DNA of 64,000 nt from an uncultured Burkholderiales bacterium (GCA_903887325.1 CAISPG010000132.1:1-64000), one strand, 5' to 3'; counted from the stretch's first letter, positions 42,140 through 51,470 are shown. Notes: generated from the letters alone by a model not told the origin. Program-made: numbers and translations.

Positions 42140-43021
42140 TTACACCCGACATTCCAAAGGTTCAGCCACGACCGCATGGCCTTGGCAAGATAAAAAGGCC
42201 GCGTGAATCAAACCACGCGACTGCATGTCACGGGCACAGTCTAGCCCGTGTTCCAGCGCCTGCTGCAATTGCTGCGCATGCAAAGGCGGCACGTCCACCG
42301 TCACCAAGCGCGCACCCAAATCGGTGTCGTCACGCAAACTGTCAGCGGGGCGGCGTTGAATGCGCCTTTCGTCAATATTGACTGCATTCGCAATCAGCGT
42401 GGCGGCCACATCGGCCTGCGCTGCTGTTGCCGCCAACACGGTCACGCTGTCTGCAATGCCTAATGAAAAACTGCGCCCTTGCCATCCGCTGGTGGCGATG
42501 CCGCGCACCGGCATGTCCGCCTCAATCACAAACGCGCCGTCAACCGATAACTCATGTGTTTGCCAGTTGCGCAATGCCTGCGCCATATCGCTCACCATGC
42601 CGATGCGCCAGCTTTCACCGGGTTGCATGTGCAAAGCAATATCGCCGCCGTTGTTCACATAGGCTTTGTGAATACCGGCTTGCATGAAACAAGGCAACAA
42701 CTCTTGCGCCACTGAACCCGCCACAGCGGCCATGGGTGTAACAAAACCATCGTGGCTGGCAAAAGCAGCTTGCGCAGTGGCGCGGTGCATGCGTTGCGCG
42801 ACAGGGTGCGTGAACACATGGTCTTCTAAAGCTGAAACGGCTTGTCTTAAATAGAACAACTCGCTCACCAGTTCAGGCAATATGCACTGGAAGCGTTGCC
42901 AAGTTTTTTCAATCGCATCAGCGCAAGCCTGCGGTTCACCCGCTAACTGCAAAACGATATCGATAGGGCCATGCTGAAAATGCCAACGGCCATCGGAGAG
43001 TGAACGGCGTTGTGCATGCAT
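42140..43021 (-). CDS. UPF0280 family (ApbE-like) protein
   Basis: SHDGFVTPMAAVAGSVAQELLP... KAYVNNGGDIALHM. Confidence 0.75.
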   Translation of the reverse strand: MHAQRRSLSDGRWHFQHGPIDIVLQLAGEPQACADAIEKTWQRFQCILPELVSELFYLRQAVSALEDHVFTHPVAQRMHRATAQAAFASHDGFVTPMAAVAGSVAQELLPCFMQAGIHKAYVNNGGDIALHMQPGESWRIGMVSDMAQALRNWQTHELSVDGAFVIEADMPVRGIATSGWQGRSFSLGIADSVTVLAATAAQADVAATLIANAVNIDERRIQRRPADSLRDDTDLGARLVTVDVPPLHAQQLQQALEHGLDCARDMQSRGLIHAAFLSCQGHAVVAEPLECRV

Positions 43022-43026
43022 GTGTG

Positions 43027-44628
43027 TCAGCCCAACATCGGTGGCGCATCCAGCGGCCAGGGCGATACATCAGAGGGCGGGTTCTCCCAGCGCATGTGTG
43101 TGGGTGCGCCGTCGTTATGCCATGCGCCGTTGCGCATGCTGTCGTCCAAAGTGCGCACAAAACCCATGTGCCCGCCCAATGACTGGTAGTCGCTCAAGCG
43201 CAAGGTGAATTCGATGGGCGCAACGATGGCCGGAGTGGGCACAGTGCCAAAACTGTTGGCTGGCATGCGCATCACATCCACCATCAAGGTGATGCCGCCG
43301 CCCGGCCACACATAAGCCGGTGCGCCGCCGCAACTCACATTCACCAAAGCTTGTTTGACTGCACGCGTCAGTTGTATCGGGTTGTCGGTGACACCCGAGC
43401 GCAAACTGCCGCCTGCACCTGCTAAGAACAACACCGATACCAAAGACGGTTCGCAGTTCTCACCTATACGCTCCACCACATGGCGCACTTCGCTGGGCAT
43501 CTCAGCAGGCTGCGGTTTTAAATGCTCGTCCAACACAAACCAAGCCGCGTGTTCGCCAGTGGTAGAAGTCATCAGCAAACGCAAACCCGGCCAGGCTTCT
43601 TCAGGGTTCCACTCGCCCAAGATAGACAAGGGGTCGGTGATGCTGGTGCCGCCCCAGCCCGTGCCAGGTTGCGCCACTTGGAAATAGCGCCCCGGCGTGG
43701 ACTTTCGCCCGTTGATTTTGATACCGCTGGGCTTCATATGTAAACAACGCCCGGCCTGGTGCTCGGTCAACACGCCGGTGATGTGGTCATCCACCACCAC
43801 CACCTCGTCGCACACGCCTAACCACTGACGCGCAAACATACCAATCGCCGCAGAGCCGCAACCCACACGCATGCGTTGCTCGGTGACACCATCGACCACC
43901 GGCGCATGACCGGCTTGCAAACCCAGCTTCGCGCCGTTTTCAATTTGCACTTCCAAAGCCTGCTGGTTGCCCAACTTATGCATCAACTCCAAGGCCATGC
44001 GGCCTTGTTTTTTGCTGCCGCCTGTCAAGTGATGCACGCCGCCCAAGCTGAGCATTTGCGAGCCGTATTCAGCAGTGGTGACGTGGCCAACTTCTTCGCC
44101 TTGGTAAAGCACCGCAGCGCGTTCATCGCCGATGTAACGGTCGGTGTCTATCTTCACCTTGAGGCTGCAATAACTGAAGATGCCTTCGGTGACCACGGTC
44201 ACCATGTCGACACCGCGCGACTTGGACGCGACGATGAAAGGTGCAGGTTTGTAATCCGGGTAGGTGGTGGATGCCCCTATGCCGGTGACGAAAACGCCCT
44301 TTTCTTCATTTTCAAGCGTGGTCAGTGTTTGCGGCAAAGCGTCTGCGTCTGTTCTTGGGTTAAAGCTCAGAGGCTGGTCTTGTGCGCTTGCTTGTCTATT
44401 GAGAAACACCACCGGGTCTAAGCGCACCAGCACACCATCGTGATTGGCATAGCGGTCACACGCGCCCACGCGTCCTTCGGATATCTGGCACAACACCGGA
44501 CAGGCATTGCATTCCACCTTTCCTTCACGCACCGGCCCATGCTTGGGCTCGACCCGCTGCAACCCCAATGGCAGGCCCGAATCTGTCGCGGGCAAGCCAT
44601 CGGTGTGTGTAGTGCTGGGTGTGTTCAT
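43027..44628 (-). CDS. 6-hydroxynicotinate reductase-like iron-sulfur protein
   Basis: VECNACPVLCQISEGRVGACDRYANHDGVLVRLDP cluster motif and overall recall of this family; next to an enamidase-like gene. Confidence 0.65.
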   Translation of the reverse strand: MNTPSTTHTDGLPATDSGLPLGLQRVEPKHGPVREGKVECNACPVLCQISEGRVGACDRYANHDGVLVRLDPVVFLNRQASAQDQPLSFNPRTDADALPQTLTTLENEEKGVFVTGIGASTTYPDYKPAPFIVASKSRGVDMVTVVTEGIFSYCSLKVKIDTDRYIGDERAAVLYQGEEVGHVTTAEYGSQMLSLGGVHHLTGGSKKQGRMALELMHKLGNQQALEVQIENGAKLGLQAGHAPVVDGVTEQRMRVGCGSAAIGMFARQWLGVCDEVVVVDDHITGVLTEHQAGRCLHMKPSGIKINGRKSTPGRYFQVAQPGTGWGGTSITDPLSILGEWNPEEAWPGLRLLMTSTTGEHAAWFVLDEHLKPQPAEMPSEVRHVVERIGENCEPSLVSVLFLAGAGGSLRSGVTDNPIQLTRAVKQALVNVSCGGAPAYVWPGGGITLMVDVMRMPANSFGTVPTPAIVAPIEFTLRLSDYQSLGGHMGFVRTLDDSMRNGAWHNDGAPTHMRWENPPSDVSPWPLDAPPMLG

Positions 44629-44726
44629 GCCATTCGTGGGTTGGAGAATCAAAGCAAAGACCAAGACGCATTATGCTTGTGGCTGCACCTCGCACAGAGT
44701 CAAACATTAGTTCCAAGGAGTTCGTC

Positions 44727-45917
44727 ATGGCCACCGCAGCAACCGAAGAAGCATCCGGCAAAGTCGTCATTAAAAACATAGGACTGCTGCTCTCCGGCGA
44801 TATAGACAAACCCATTTTGGAAGCAGACACCATCGTCGTCATGGACGGCATCATCACCGCAGTGGGCAAATTCAAAGACGTAGACACCGAGGGCGCGAAA
44901 ACCACCATCGATGTGCGCCAAACCTGCGTGGCACCCGGTCTGATAGACAGCCATGTGCACCCGGTGTTCGGCGACTGGACACCGCGACAAAACCAAATCG
45001 GCTGGATCGACTCCACCATGAACGGCGGTGTCACCACCATGGTGTCTGCCGGTGAAGTGCATTTGCCCGGTCGGCCCAAAGACATCGTCGGCTTGAAAGC
45101 CTTGGCCATCACCGCGCAACGCGCGTTCAGCAACTTCCGCCCCGGCGGTGTGAAAGTGATTGCGGGTGCACCCATCATCGAAAAAGGCATGACCGAACAC
45201 GACTTTGCAGAACTCGCCTCGGCGGGCGTGACGCTCTTGGGTGAAGTGGGATTGGGTTCAGTCAAAGCCGGATATGAAGCCAAAGAAATGGTGGCCTGGG
45301 CACGCAAGCACGGCATACAAAGCACCATTCACACTGGCGGGCCGTCTATTCCCGGCTCAGGCTTGATCGACAAAGACGTGGTGCTGGAAGCCGACGCGGA
45401 TGTGATCGGCCATATCAACGGCGGCCATACTTCATTGAGCGAAGCCCATGTGTGCGAGTTGTGCGAGAAGTCCAGCCGCGCGATTGAAATCGTGCACAAC
45501 GGCAACGAGCGCGTGGCGATTGCAGCCGCCAAAGCCGCACTGAAATTGAAATGCCCGCACCGCGTGATCTTGGGCACTGACGGCCCCGCAGGTTCAGGCG
45601 TGCAACCGCTGGGCATGTTGCGCATGGTGGCATTGCTGTCCAGCTTGGCGAACATTCCCGCTGAGTTGGTGTTTTGTTTTGCCACCGGCAACACGGCACG
45701 CATACGCAATTTGAATTGCGGCTTGATAGAAGTAGGACGCGCTGCTGACTTTGTGTTCATGGACCGCGCACAACACACCGCCGGACGCAATTTGCTGGAG
45801 AGCGTGCAACTCGGCGACATACCCGGCGTTGGCATGGTGATGATTGATGGGTTGGTGCGCTGCCAGCGCTCGCGCAATACACCTCCAGCGACAGAGATAC
45901 CGGTAATCGTGCTTTGA
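44727..45917 (+). CDS. Enamidase-like amidohydrolase (6-oxo-1,4,5,6-tetrahydronicotinate ring opening)
   Basis: VVIKNIGLLLSGDIDKPILEADTIVVMDGIITAVG, GGVTTMVSAGEVHLPGRPKDIVGLKALAIT, C-terminal SRNTPPA; resembles Eubacterium barkeri enamidase from memory. Confidence 0.75.
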   Translation: MATAATEEASGKVVIKNIGLLLSGDIDKPILEADTIVVMDGIITAVGKFKDVDTEGAKTTIDVRQTCVAPGLIDSHVHPVFGDWTPRQNQIGWIDSTMNGGVTTMVSAGEVHLPGRPKDIVGLKALAITAQRAFSNFRPGGVKVIAGAPIIEKGMTEHDFAELASAGVTLLGEVGLGSVKAGYEAKEMVAWARKHGIQSTIHTGGPSIPGSGLIDKDVVLEADADVIGHINGGHTSLSEAHVCELCEKSSRAIEIVHNGNERVAIAAAKAALKLKCPHRVILGTDGPAGSGVQPLGMLRMVALLSSLANIPAELVFCFATGNTARIRNLNCGLIEVGRAADFVFMDRAQHTAGRNLLESVQLGDIPGVGMVMIDGLVRCQRSRNTPPATEIPVIVL

Positions 45918-47488
45918 GTTTTCCCACCTTGTTGTTCCATTCACCCATTTATCTCATCCCGACGCCTGCCAAGCGCTGGCTGGGCTTGGCCAGTTGGAGC
46001 TTCGCTTGGTTGCTGCTGTGGTTTTGTGACGGTGTGCTGAATTTAGGCAATTTGGCCTTGCTGCTGGTATTGGGTAGCGCCATGGCCGGTATATGGTTAT
46101 CACCCATTGCTTCCTTGCTGGCATGCGTGTGTTCGGTGATGATGTTCAACTGGTTGTTTGTACCGCCGCGCTTCACTTTTAACGTTGACCTCAACCAAGA
46201 CTTGTTGCTGCTGGTCACCATGCTGGGTGTGAGCGCCATGGTCAGTTATTCCATGTCAAGACTGCGTTCCGCGGCTCAGCTGGAAAACGAACACGCCGCC
46301 GACTCTGAAAAAATGCGAATACTGGGCGAACAGTTTCGAGATGTCACACAAGCGGGATTGCGCGGCGAGTTATTGCGAACCGCTTTGCAACAACACATGC
46401 AATCCAATGTCATGCTGTTGCTGGCAAATGAATTTGCTGCACCTGATATGCATGGTGAAGCCATTTACTTAGGACAACCGGACAAGCAAATCAAAGAGGG
46501 CCTGCACAGTTGCATGAATACGCTTGCAGCTTTAGGACCGGGAACCGGTCGGTTTGAAAACCAAAGCACTTTATTCTTACCCATCAGGGGCAGAACCAAA
46601 GCCTTCGGTGCAGTGGCTATTCAAGAGCGGAAATTGGCGGACATATCGCAGGCCAAACGCGCCTACCTGCAACAAATGTGTGATTTGCTTGGCCTGGAAA
46701 TTGAGCGCGACCACACCTTGAAACAAGCGCAACTCTCTAACGAAGAAGCACACAACCAACGCATACGCAACACCTTGTTGACTTCTATCTCGCATGACTA
46801 CCGCACCCCCTTGGCTAACTTGATTGGCGCAGCCTCGGTCATCCATTCGCAACACCCCAAACTGAGCACCGGGCAAGTGACACAGCTGGCCAACACCGTG
46901 CTGGTAGAGGCGCAACACCTGAACCGCATGACCAGCAACACCTTGCAACTGGCACGCTTGGATGCAGCGCCTTGGCGGGTGCACAAAGACTGGGAGTCGT
47001 TGCAAGAAGTGGTGGGCTCGGTGCTGGCCACGACCCGGCGGCGTTACCCGCACAGACAGATAGAAGTACACGTGCCTGATGGTCTTCCATTGGTGTTTTG
47101 CGATGCCATGCTGCTGGTGCAGTTGCTGGACAACCTGATAGAAAACGCCATCAAGTACAGCGGTGACGATGAGCACATACAAATAAAAGCCGCACAAGAC
47201 ACACAAGAAATACAACTGCGTGTGATAGACCACGGGCGCGGCATTCCCGACCCGTGGAAAGACAAAGTGTTTCAAGCGTTTGAGCGCATGCACGAAGACG
47301 ACGCGCAAGCCGATGCAAGTGACAACAGCCAACTCAGACGCGGCGTAGGCGTAGGACTGGCCGTGTGCAAAGCGATTGCCAATGTGCACCATGCCCGCAT
47401 CTGGATTGAAGACACCCAACCCACTGGTGCCACGCTGTGCGTGGCGTTTCCTCTTGAAGCACAGCCCATGCTGCACACAGAGGATTGA
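45914..47488 (+). CDS. KdpD-like sensor histidine kinase (DUF4118 membrane domain, GAF-like, HisKA/HATPase), no N-terminal KdpD/USP domain
   Basis: Four TMs, MMFNWLFVPPRFTFNVDLNQDLLLL; SISHDYRTPLANLIGAA H-box; N/G boxes. TTG start overlaps the upstream stop. Confidence 0.85.
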   Translation: MSFPTLLFHSPIYLIPTPAKRWLGLASWSFAWLLLWFCDGVLNLGNLALLLVLGSAMAGIWLSPIASLLACVCSVMMFNWLFVPPRFTFNVDLNQDLLLLVTMLGVSAMVSYSMSRLRSAAQLENEHAADSEKMRILGEQFRDVTQAGLRGELLRTALQQHMQSNVMLLLANEFAAPDMHGEAIYLGQPDKQIKEGLHSCMNTLAALGPGTGRFENQSTLFLPIRGRTKAFGAVAIQERKLADISQAKRAYLQQMCDLLGLEIERDHTLKQAQLSNEEAHNQRIRNTLLTSISHDYRTPLANLIGAASVIHSQHPKLSTGQVTQLANTVLVEAQHLNRMTSNTLQLARLDAAPWRVHKDWESLQEVVGSVLATTRRRYPHRQIEVHVPDGLPLVFCDAMLLVQLLDNLIENAIKYSGDDEHIQIKAAQDTQEIQLRVIDHGRGIPDPWKDKVFQAFERMHEDDAQADASDNSQLRRGVGVGLAVCKAIANVHHARIWIEDTQPTGATLCVAFPLEAQPMLHTED

Positions 47489-47493
47489 CCCGC

Positions 47494-48198
47494 ATGGCAT
47501 TGCACGTGTTGTTGGTGGAAGATGACCGCGAACTGCGCCGCACACTGCGCGATGCATTGACCGTGGAAGGCTATGAAGTGCAAGTCAGCGGCAGTGCAGC
47601 AGATGCAAACGCGGTGTTGAAACACGCGATGCCTTCCCTCACACCGCTGGACTTGTTGATCTTGGACTTAGGGCTGCCCGACGGCGACGGCGCAGACTTG
47701 CTGCACAGCGTGCGGAGCAAATACAAACTGCCTGTGCTGATCATCTCGGCGCGGCATGACGAAGACAACAAAGTGCATTTGCTGGATGCCGGTGCGGACG
47801 ATTACCTGGTGAAGCCCTTCAGCATCAACGAATTGTTAGCCCGCATGCGCGTGAGCTTACGCCACAGAGGCACCACTGTGCAAGCCGCGCAAACTGTTTA
47901 CCAATGCCACAGCCTGCATATTGACTTGGCCAAACACGAGGTGAGTAAAGCAGGTGAAGCCGTGCACCTGACACCGACAGAATTCAAACTGCTGGCCCGG
48001 CTGGTGCGCCAAGCCGGGCAAGTGGTGACGCACCGGCAATTGCTGGTTGATGTGTGGGGCGCAGAGTTTGTGCAGCACACCCATTACCTGCGTTTGTACA
48101 TGGCGCAATTGCGCGCCAAGCTGGAAGACAACCCGACCGAACCGCAATTGCTGCTGACCGAACCGGGGGTGGGGTATAGGTTGTTTGAGGGGGTGTAA
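47494..48198 (+). CDS. OmpR/KdpE-family response regulator
   Basis: VLLVEDDRELRRTLRDAL... LLILDLGLPDGDGADLL... KPFSINELLARMR; winged-helix C-terminus. Confidence 0.9.
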   Translation: MALHVLLVEDDRELRRTLRDALTVEGYEVQVSGSAADANAVLKHAMPSLTPLDLLILDLGLPDGDGADLLHSVRSKYKLPVLIISARHDEDNKVHLLDAGADDYLVKPFSINELLARMRVSLRHRGTTVQAAQTVYQCHSLHIDLAKHEVSKAGEAVHLTPTEFKLLARLVRQAGQVVTHRQLLVDVWGAEFVQHTHYLRLYMAQLRAKLEDNPTEPQLLLTEPGVGYRLFEGV

Positions 48199-48261
48199 TT
48201 CGTGGCGCTTGTCAATACGCTAGGGATGAGAAAAAAATGCCGTCATTATTCAAACCATTGT

Positions 48262-48290
48262 GTATGACAAATAATAATTTTATGTCATAC
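48262..48290. promoter_or_regulatory. Inverted repeat, probable antitoxin operator
   Basis: GTATGACA-aataataatttta-TGTCATAC, perfect 8-bp arms with an AT-rich spacer, 33 bp before the antitoxin ATG. Confidence 0.6.
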
Positions 48291-48322
48291 TAAAACCCAC
48301 TTTTGTAAGAAAAGGGTTTCCC

Positions 48323-48598
48323 ATGATATCTGTTCGCTTACCTGATGCCGTAGAGCTCGAGTTAAATCAGTATTGCGCGTCTCGCAATCTGACCAAATCG
48401 CATGTGGTGCAAGAAGCGCTAGCTGAATACATGGTCGCAGTTAAAGCTGCTGCTCCAACCAAACCGTTGCCCGAACCTGACCTTTCGTTTCTACCTGAGA
48501 ACGATCCAATCCGTCAATTTATCGGTATTGCCAAACAAGGGCCAAGCACCCACGAATGGATGGCCATCACCCGAGGCGACGATTGGAACAAGCCATGA
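48323..48598 (+). CDS. CopG/ribbon-helix-helix antitoxin (VapB-like)
   Basis: MISVRLPDAVELELNQYCASRNLTKSHVVQEALAEYM; ATGA overlap with the PIN-domain gene. Confidence 0.85.
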   Translation: MISVRLPDAVELELNQYCASRNLTKSHVVQEALAEYMVAVKAAAPTKPLPEPDLSFLPENDPIRQFIGIAKQGPSTHEWMAITRGDDWNKP

Positions 48599-48990
48599 TT
48601 TTGGTGGATACGAATGTACTGCTGGATGTAGTCAAGGCCGACCCTATTTGGATGCCTTGGTCCTTGCTTCAATTACGTAGCGCGAAGACGGGGCAACTGG
48701 CTACCAATATGGTGGTTTATGCCGAGTTAGCCGCATACCCCACCACGTCTGATCAACTTAATCCATTTTTAGACACACTGAATATTCAAGTGCTCGATTT
48801 AACACGCCCTGCTGCGCGATTGGCAGGACAGGCATTCCGCGAATACCGTCAGCGCGGTGGTATCAAGACTGGCGTATTGCCTGATTTTTTCATCGGCGCA
48901 CATGCTCAAGCAGAAAAATACAAATTACTGACTCGTGATGCGGGACGCTACAAAACCTATTTCCCCAAAATCAAATTGATTTGCCCTTGA
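48595..48990 (+). CDS. vapC: PIN-domain toxin (VapC-like)
   Basis: MILVDTNVLLDVVKADP... VVYAELAAYP... LPDFFIGAHAQAEKYKLLTRDAGRYKTYFP. Confidence 0.92.
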   Translation: MILVDTNVLLDVVKADPIWMPWSLLQLRSAKTGQLATNMVVYAELAAYPTTSDQLNPFLDTLNIQVLDLTRPAARLAGQAFREYRQRGGIKTGVLPDFFIGAHAQAEKYKLLTRDAGRYKTYFPKIKLICP

Positions 48991-49087
48991 TACTTTCATT
49001 AACAGTTCGTCCAACGAACTCCACTCACTTATGAGTTCCTAACACCACCCATGGCACTCTGACACCCATCAATCCATTGGAGTTCGC

Positions 49088-50995
49088 ATGTCAGAGGTTT
49101 CCACAGACGCAGACAACCCGTCCGCGCATATTAAACGCCAATCCACCGCAGCGCTGACGCTGGCCGCTATTGGGGTGGTGTACGGCGACATAGGCACCAG
49201 CCCGTTGTACACAGTGAAGGAAGTGTTTTTACCGGCCACCGGTGTGGCCCTGACACCCGAGAACCTAATCGGTGCGGTGTCCACCATTTTTTGGGCGTTG
49301 ATGTTGATCGTCACCTTGAAATATGTGATTTTGATTTTGCGCGCGGACAACCGTGGCGAAGGCGGTGCCTTGGCGCTGACCGCACTGGCGGCGAACGCGG
49401 TCAAGGACAAACCTTTCTTGCGTCAGTCCTTGATGATGATGGGTTTGTTCGGCGCGACCTTATTTTACGGCGACAGCGTGATCACACCTGCGATTTCTGT
49501 GATTGGTGCGGTCGAAGGTTTGGAGATGGTCACGCCTGTGCTGACCCCATTTGTGGTGCCTATTTCAGTGGCGGTGTTGTTGTTGCTGTTTTTGATGCAA
49601 CGCTTTGGCACGCAGTTGGTGGGCAAATTTTTCGGGCCCATCATTGTTGTCTGGTTCTCTGTGTTAGGGCTCACCGGTATTTTAGAAATTATTCAGCAAC
49701 CCACTATCTTGCAAGCCTTGAATCCTTTGAATGCCGCTGTGTTTTTATGGAACAGAGGCCCGTTCATTTTGGCGGCAGTGGGCGCAGTCGTGTTGGCACT
49801 GACCGGTGCAGAAGCTTTGTACGCGGACATGGGGCATTTTGGTCGCAAGCCTATTCAAATGGCGTGGATGACTTTGGTGTTGCCGGGTTTGGCACTGCAT
49901 TACATGGGCCAAGGCGCATTGTTGATGCGTGACCCCAGCGCCATTGAAAACCCGTTCTTTCGCATGTTTCCGCCATCGTGGTTGATACCTGCAGTGGTGC
50001 TGGCCACAGTGGCTGCTGTGATTGCGTCTCAAGCAGTAATCTCTGGCGCTTACTCGATGACTAAGCAAGCCATATTGCTGGGCTTTTTACCGCGCATGGA
50101 CATCAAATACACCTCGGAAAATGAGGTCGGTCAAATTTACATGCCCGCCGTCAACTGGATATTGCTGGTCGGCGTGGTGGCTGCGGTGCTGGCTTTCAAG
50201 AGCTCTTCTGCATTGGCTGGTGCTTACGGTATTGCGGTGACACTGACCATGGTGATCACCACCACGCTGACCTTTTTTGTGGTGCGTGACGCATGGAAAC
50301 TGCCCTTGGTGCTGGCCATTGCTGCCACCGTGTTTTTCTTAAGCATAGATGTGTTTTTGTTTGCCGGTTGCATCATCAAATTCTTTGACGGCGGTTGGTT
50401 TCCGCTGGTGATGGGACTGAGTTTGTTTGCCGTGATGACCACCTGGTCCAAAGGCCGAAGCCTGGTGGTGGAAACCATCAGACGTGACGGACTGGACTTG
50501 CAGTCCTTCATTCAATCCATTGAAGCAGGTCACAACCACTTGATTCAACGCACAGCTGTTTACGCCGTGGCCAACCCTGAGACCGTGCCGCAAGCCTTAC
50601 TGCACAACATGAAGCACAACCAGGTGCTGCATGAGAAAAACATCATCATGACGGTGAAGTTTGATGAAGTGCCGTGGGTGTCTGACAAGCAGCGCGTGAA
50701 AGTAGAAAAAATCAGCGAGCACTTTTGGCAAGTGGTGCTGACTTACGGTTTCATGAACACGCCGGATGTGCCCAAAGCTTTGATGTTGTGCCAGCAGTTC
50801 GGGCTGGACATACCAGCCTTTGAAACCACGTATTTTCTGAGCCGCGAAACCGTGGTGCCTACACCGGGCGGCGGCATGGCGCAGTGGCGGGAAAAAATGT
50901 TTGCCGCCATGACACGCAATTCGGGCGGCATTGTGGAGTTTTTCCATTTGCCTGATAACTCGGTGGTGGAGCTTGGTACGAGGGTACAAATATGA
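49088..50995 (+). CDS. kup: Kup-family potassium transporter
   Basis: [36 protein letters not shown]; 635 aa. Confidence 0.96.
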   Translation: MSEVSTDADNPSAHIKRQSTAALTLAAIGVVYGDIGTSPLYTVKEVFLPATGVALTPENLIGAVSTIFWALMLIVTLKYVILILRADNRGEGGALALTALAANAVKDKPFLRQSLMMMGLFGATLFYGDSVITPAISVIGAVEGLEMVTPVLTPFVVPISVAVLLLLFLMQRFGTQLVGKFFGPIIVVWFSVLGLTGILEIIQQPTILQALNPLNAAVFLWNRGPFILAAVGAVVLALTGAEALYADMGHFGRKPIQMAWMTLVLPGLALHYMGQGALLMRDPSAIENPFFRMFPPSWLIPAVVLATVAAVIASQAVISGAYSMTKQAILLGFLPRMDIKYTSENEVGQIYMPAVNWILLVGVVAAVLAFKSSSALAGAYGIAVTLTMVITTTLTFFVVRDAWKLPLVLAIAATVFFLSIDVFLFAGCIIKFFDGGWFPLVMGLSLFAVMTTWSKGRSLVVETIRRDGLDLQSFIQSIEAGHNHLIQRTAVYAVANPETVPQALLHNMKHNQVLHEKNIIMTVKFDEVPWVSDKQRVKVEKISEHFWQVVLTYGFMNTPDVPKALMLCQQFGLDIPAFETTYFLSRETVVPTPGGGMAQWREKMFAAMTRNSGGIVEFFHLPDNSVVELGTRVQI

Positions 50996-51261
50996 ACACG
51001 CAAGCTTCTGCATCCATCACCGTCACATCCAAAGACGGACTCGACCCCGAGTTGTCTGCGTTGTTGACCATGAAAGCAACCCAATTCACCTCAGCGATCA
51101 AGTTGTCGCATGACAACCGAACGGCGAATGCCAAAGCGGTCATTGAGGTTATGTCGCTAGGTGTGCATTCGGGTGGCATTGTGCAAATACGCACCAGCGG
51201 CGAAGATGCACAAACTGCCTTGGATACCTTGATTGCCGTGATTCAGCATTACCGAGTTTGA
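50992..51261 (+). CDS. HPr-fold protein lacking the catalytic His
   Basis: Ungapped match to the HPr layout: [70 protein letters not shown]. Confidence 0.75.
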   Translation: MNTQASASITVTSKDGLDPELSALLTMKATQFTSAIKLSHDNRTANAKAVIEVMSLGVHSGGIVQIRTSGEDAQTALDTLIAVIQHYRV

Positions 51262-51271
51262 AAAAAGGTCG

Positions 51272-51377
51272 TTTTTTCATTGGCGCTCATGCCGAAACCG
51301 AAAAATACAAGTTACTCACCCGTGATGCGGGGCGGTACAAAACCTATTTCCCCAAGATCAAATTGATGTGTCCTTAA
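51272..51377 (+). pseudogene. vapC 3'-end relic
   Basis: Translates FFIGAHAETEKYKLLTRDAGRYKTYFPKIKLMCP*, near-identical to the vapC C-terminus ending at 48990. Confidence 0.9.
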
Positions 51378-51419
51378 AAGCCCTACTGAATGATGAGTTC
51401 AAACGACAGCAGCCGTCCT

Positions 51420-51467
51420 CTGCCGGACAACTCTGTGGTTGAGCTTGGCACAAGGGTAAAGATATGA
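51420..51467 (+). pseudogene. kup 3'-end relic
   Basis: Translates [15 protein letters not shown], versus the kup terminus [15 protein letters not shown]. Confidence 0.85.
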
Positions 51468-51470
51468 AAT

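Noticed and set aside
46577-47557. 326-aa minus-strand ORF
   Set aside because: Antisense to the histidine kinase with intact H, N and G boxes.
48991-49087. Small dyads (GTTCG-N5-CGAAC; GAACTC-N11-GAGTTC) upstream of kup as a possible riboswitch
   Set aside because: Arms are only 5-6 bp and match no riboswitch architecture I can recognise.
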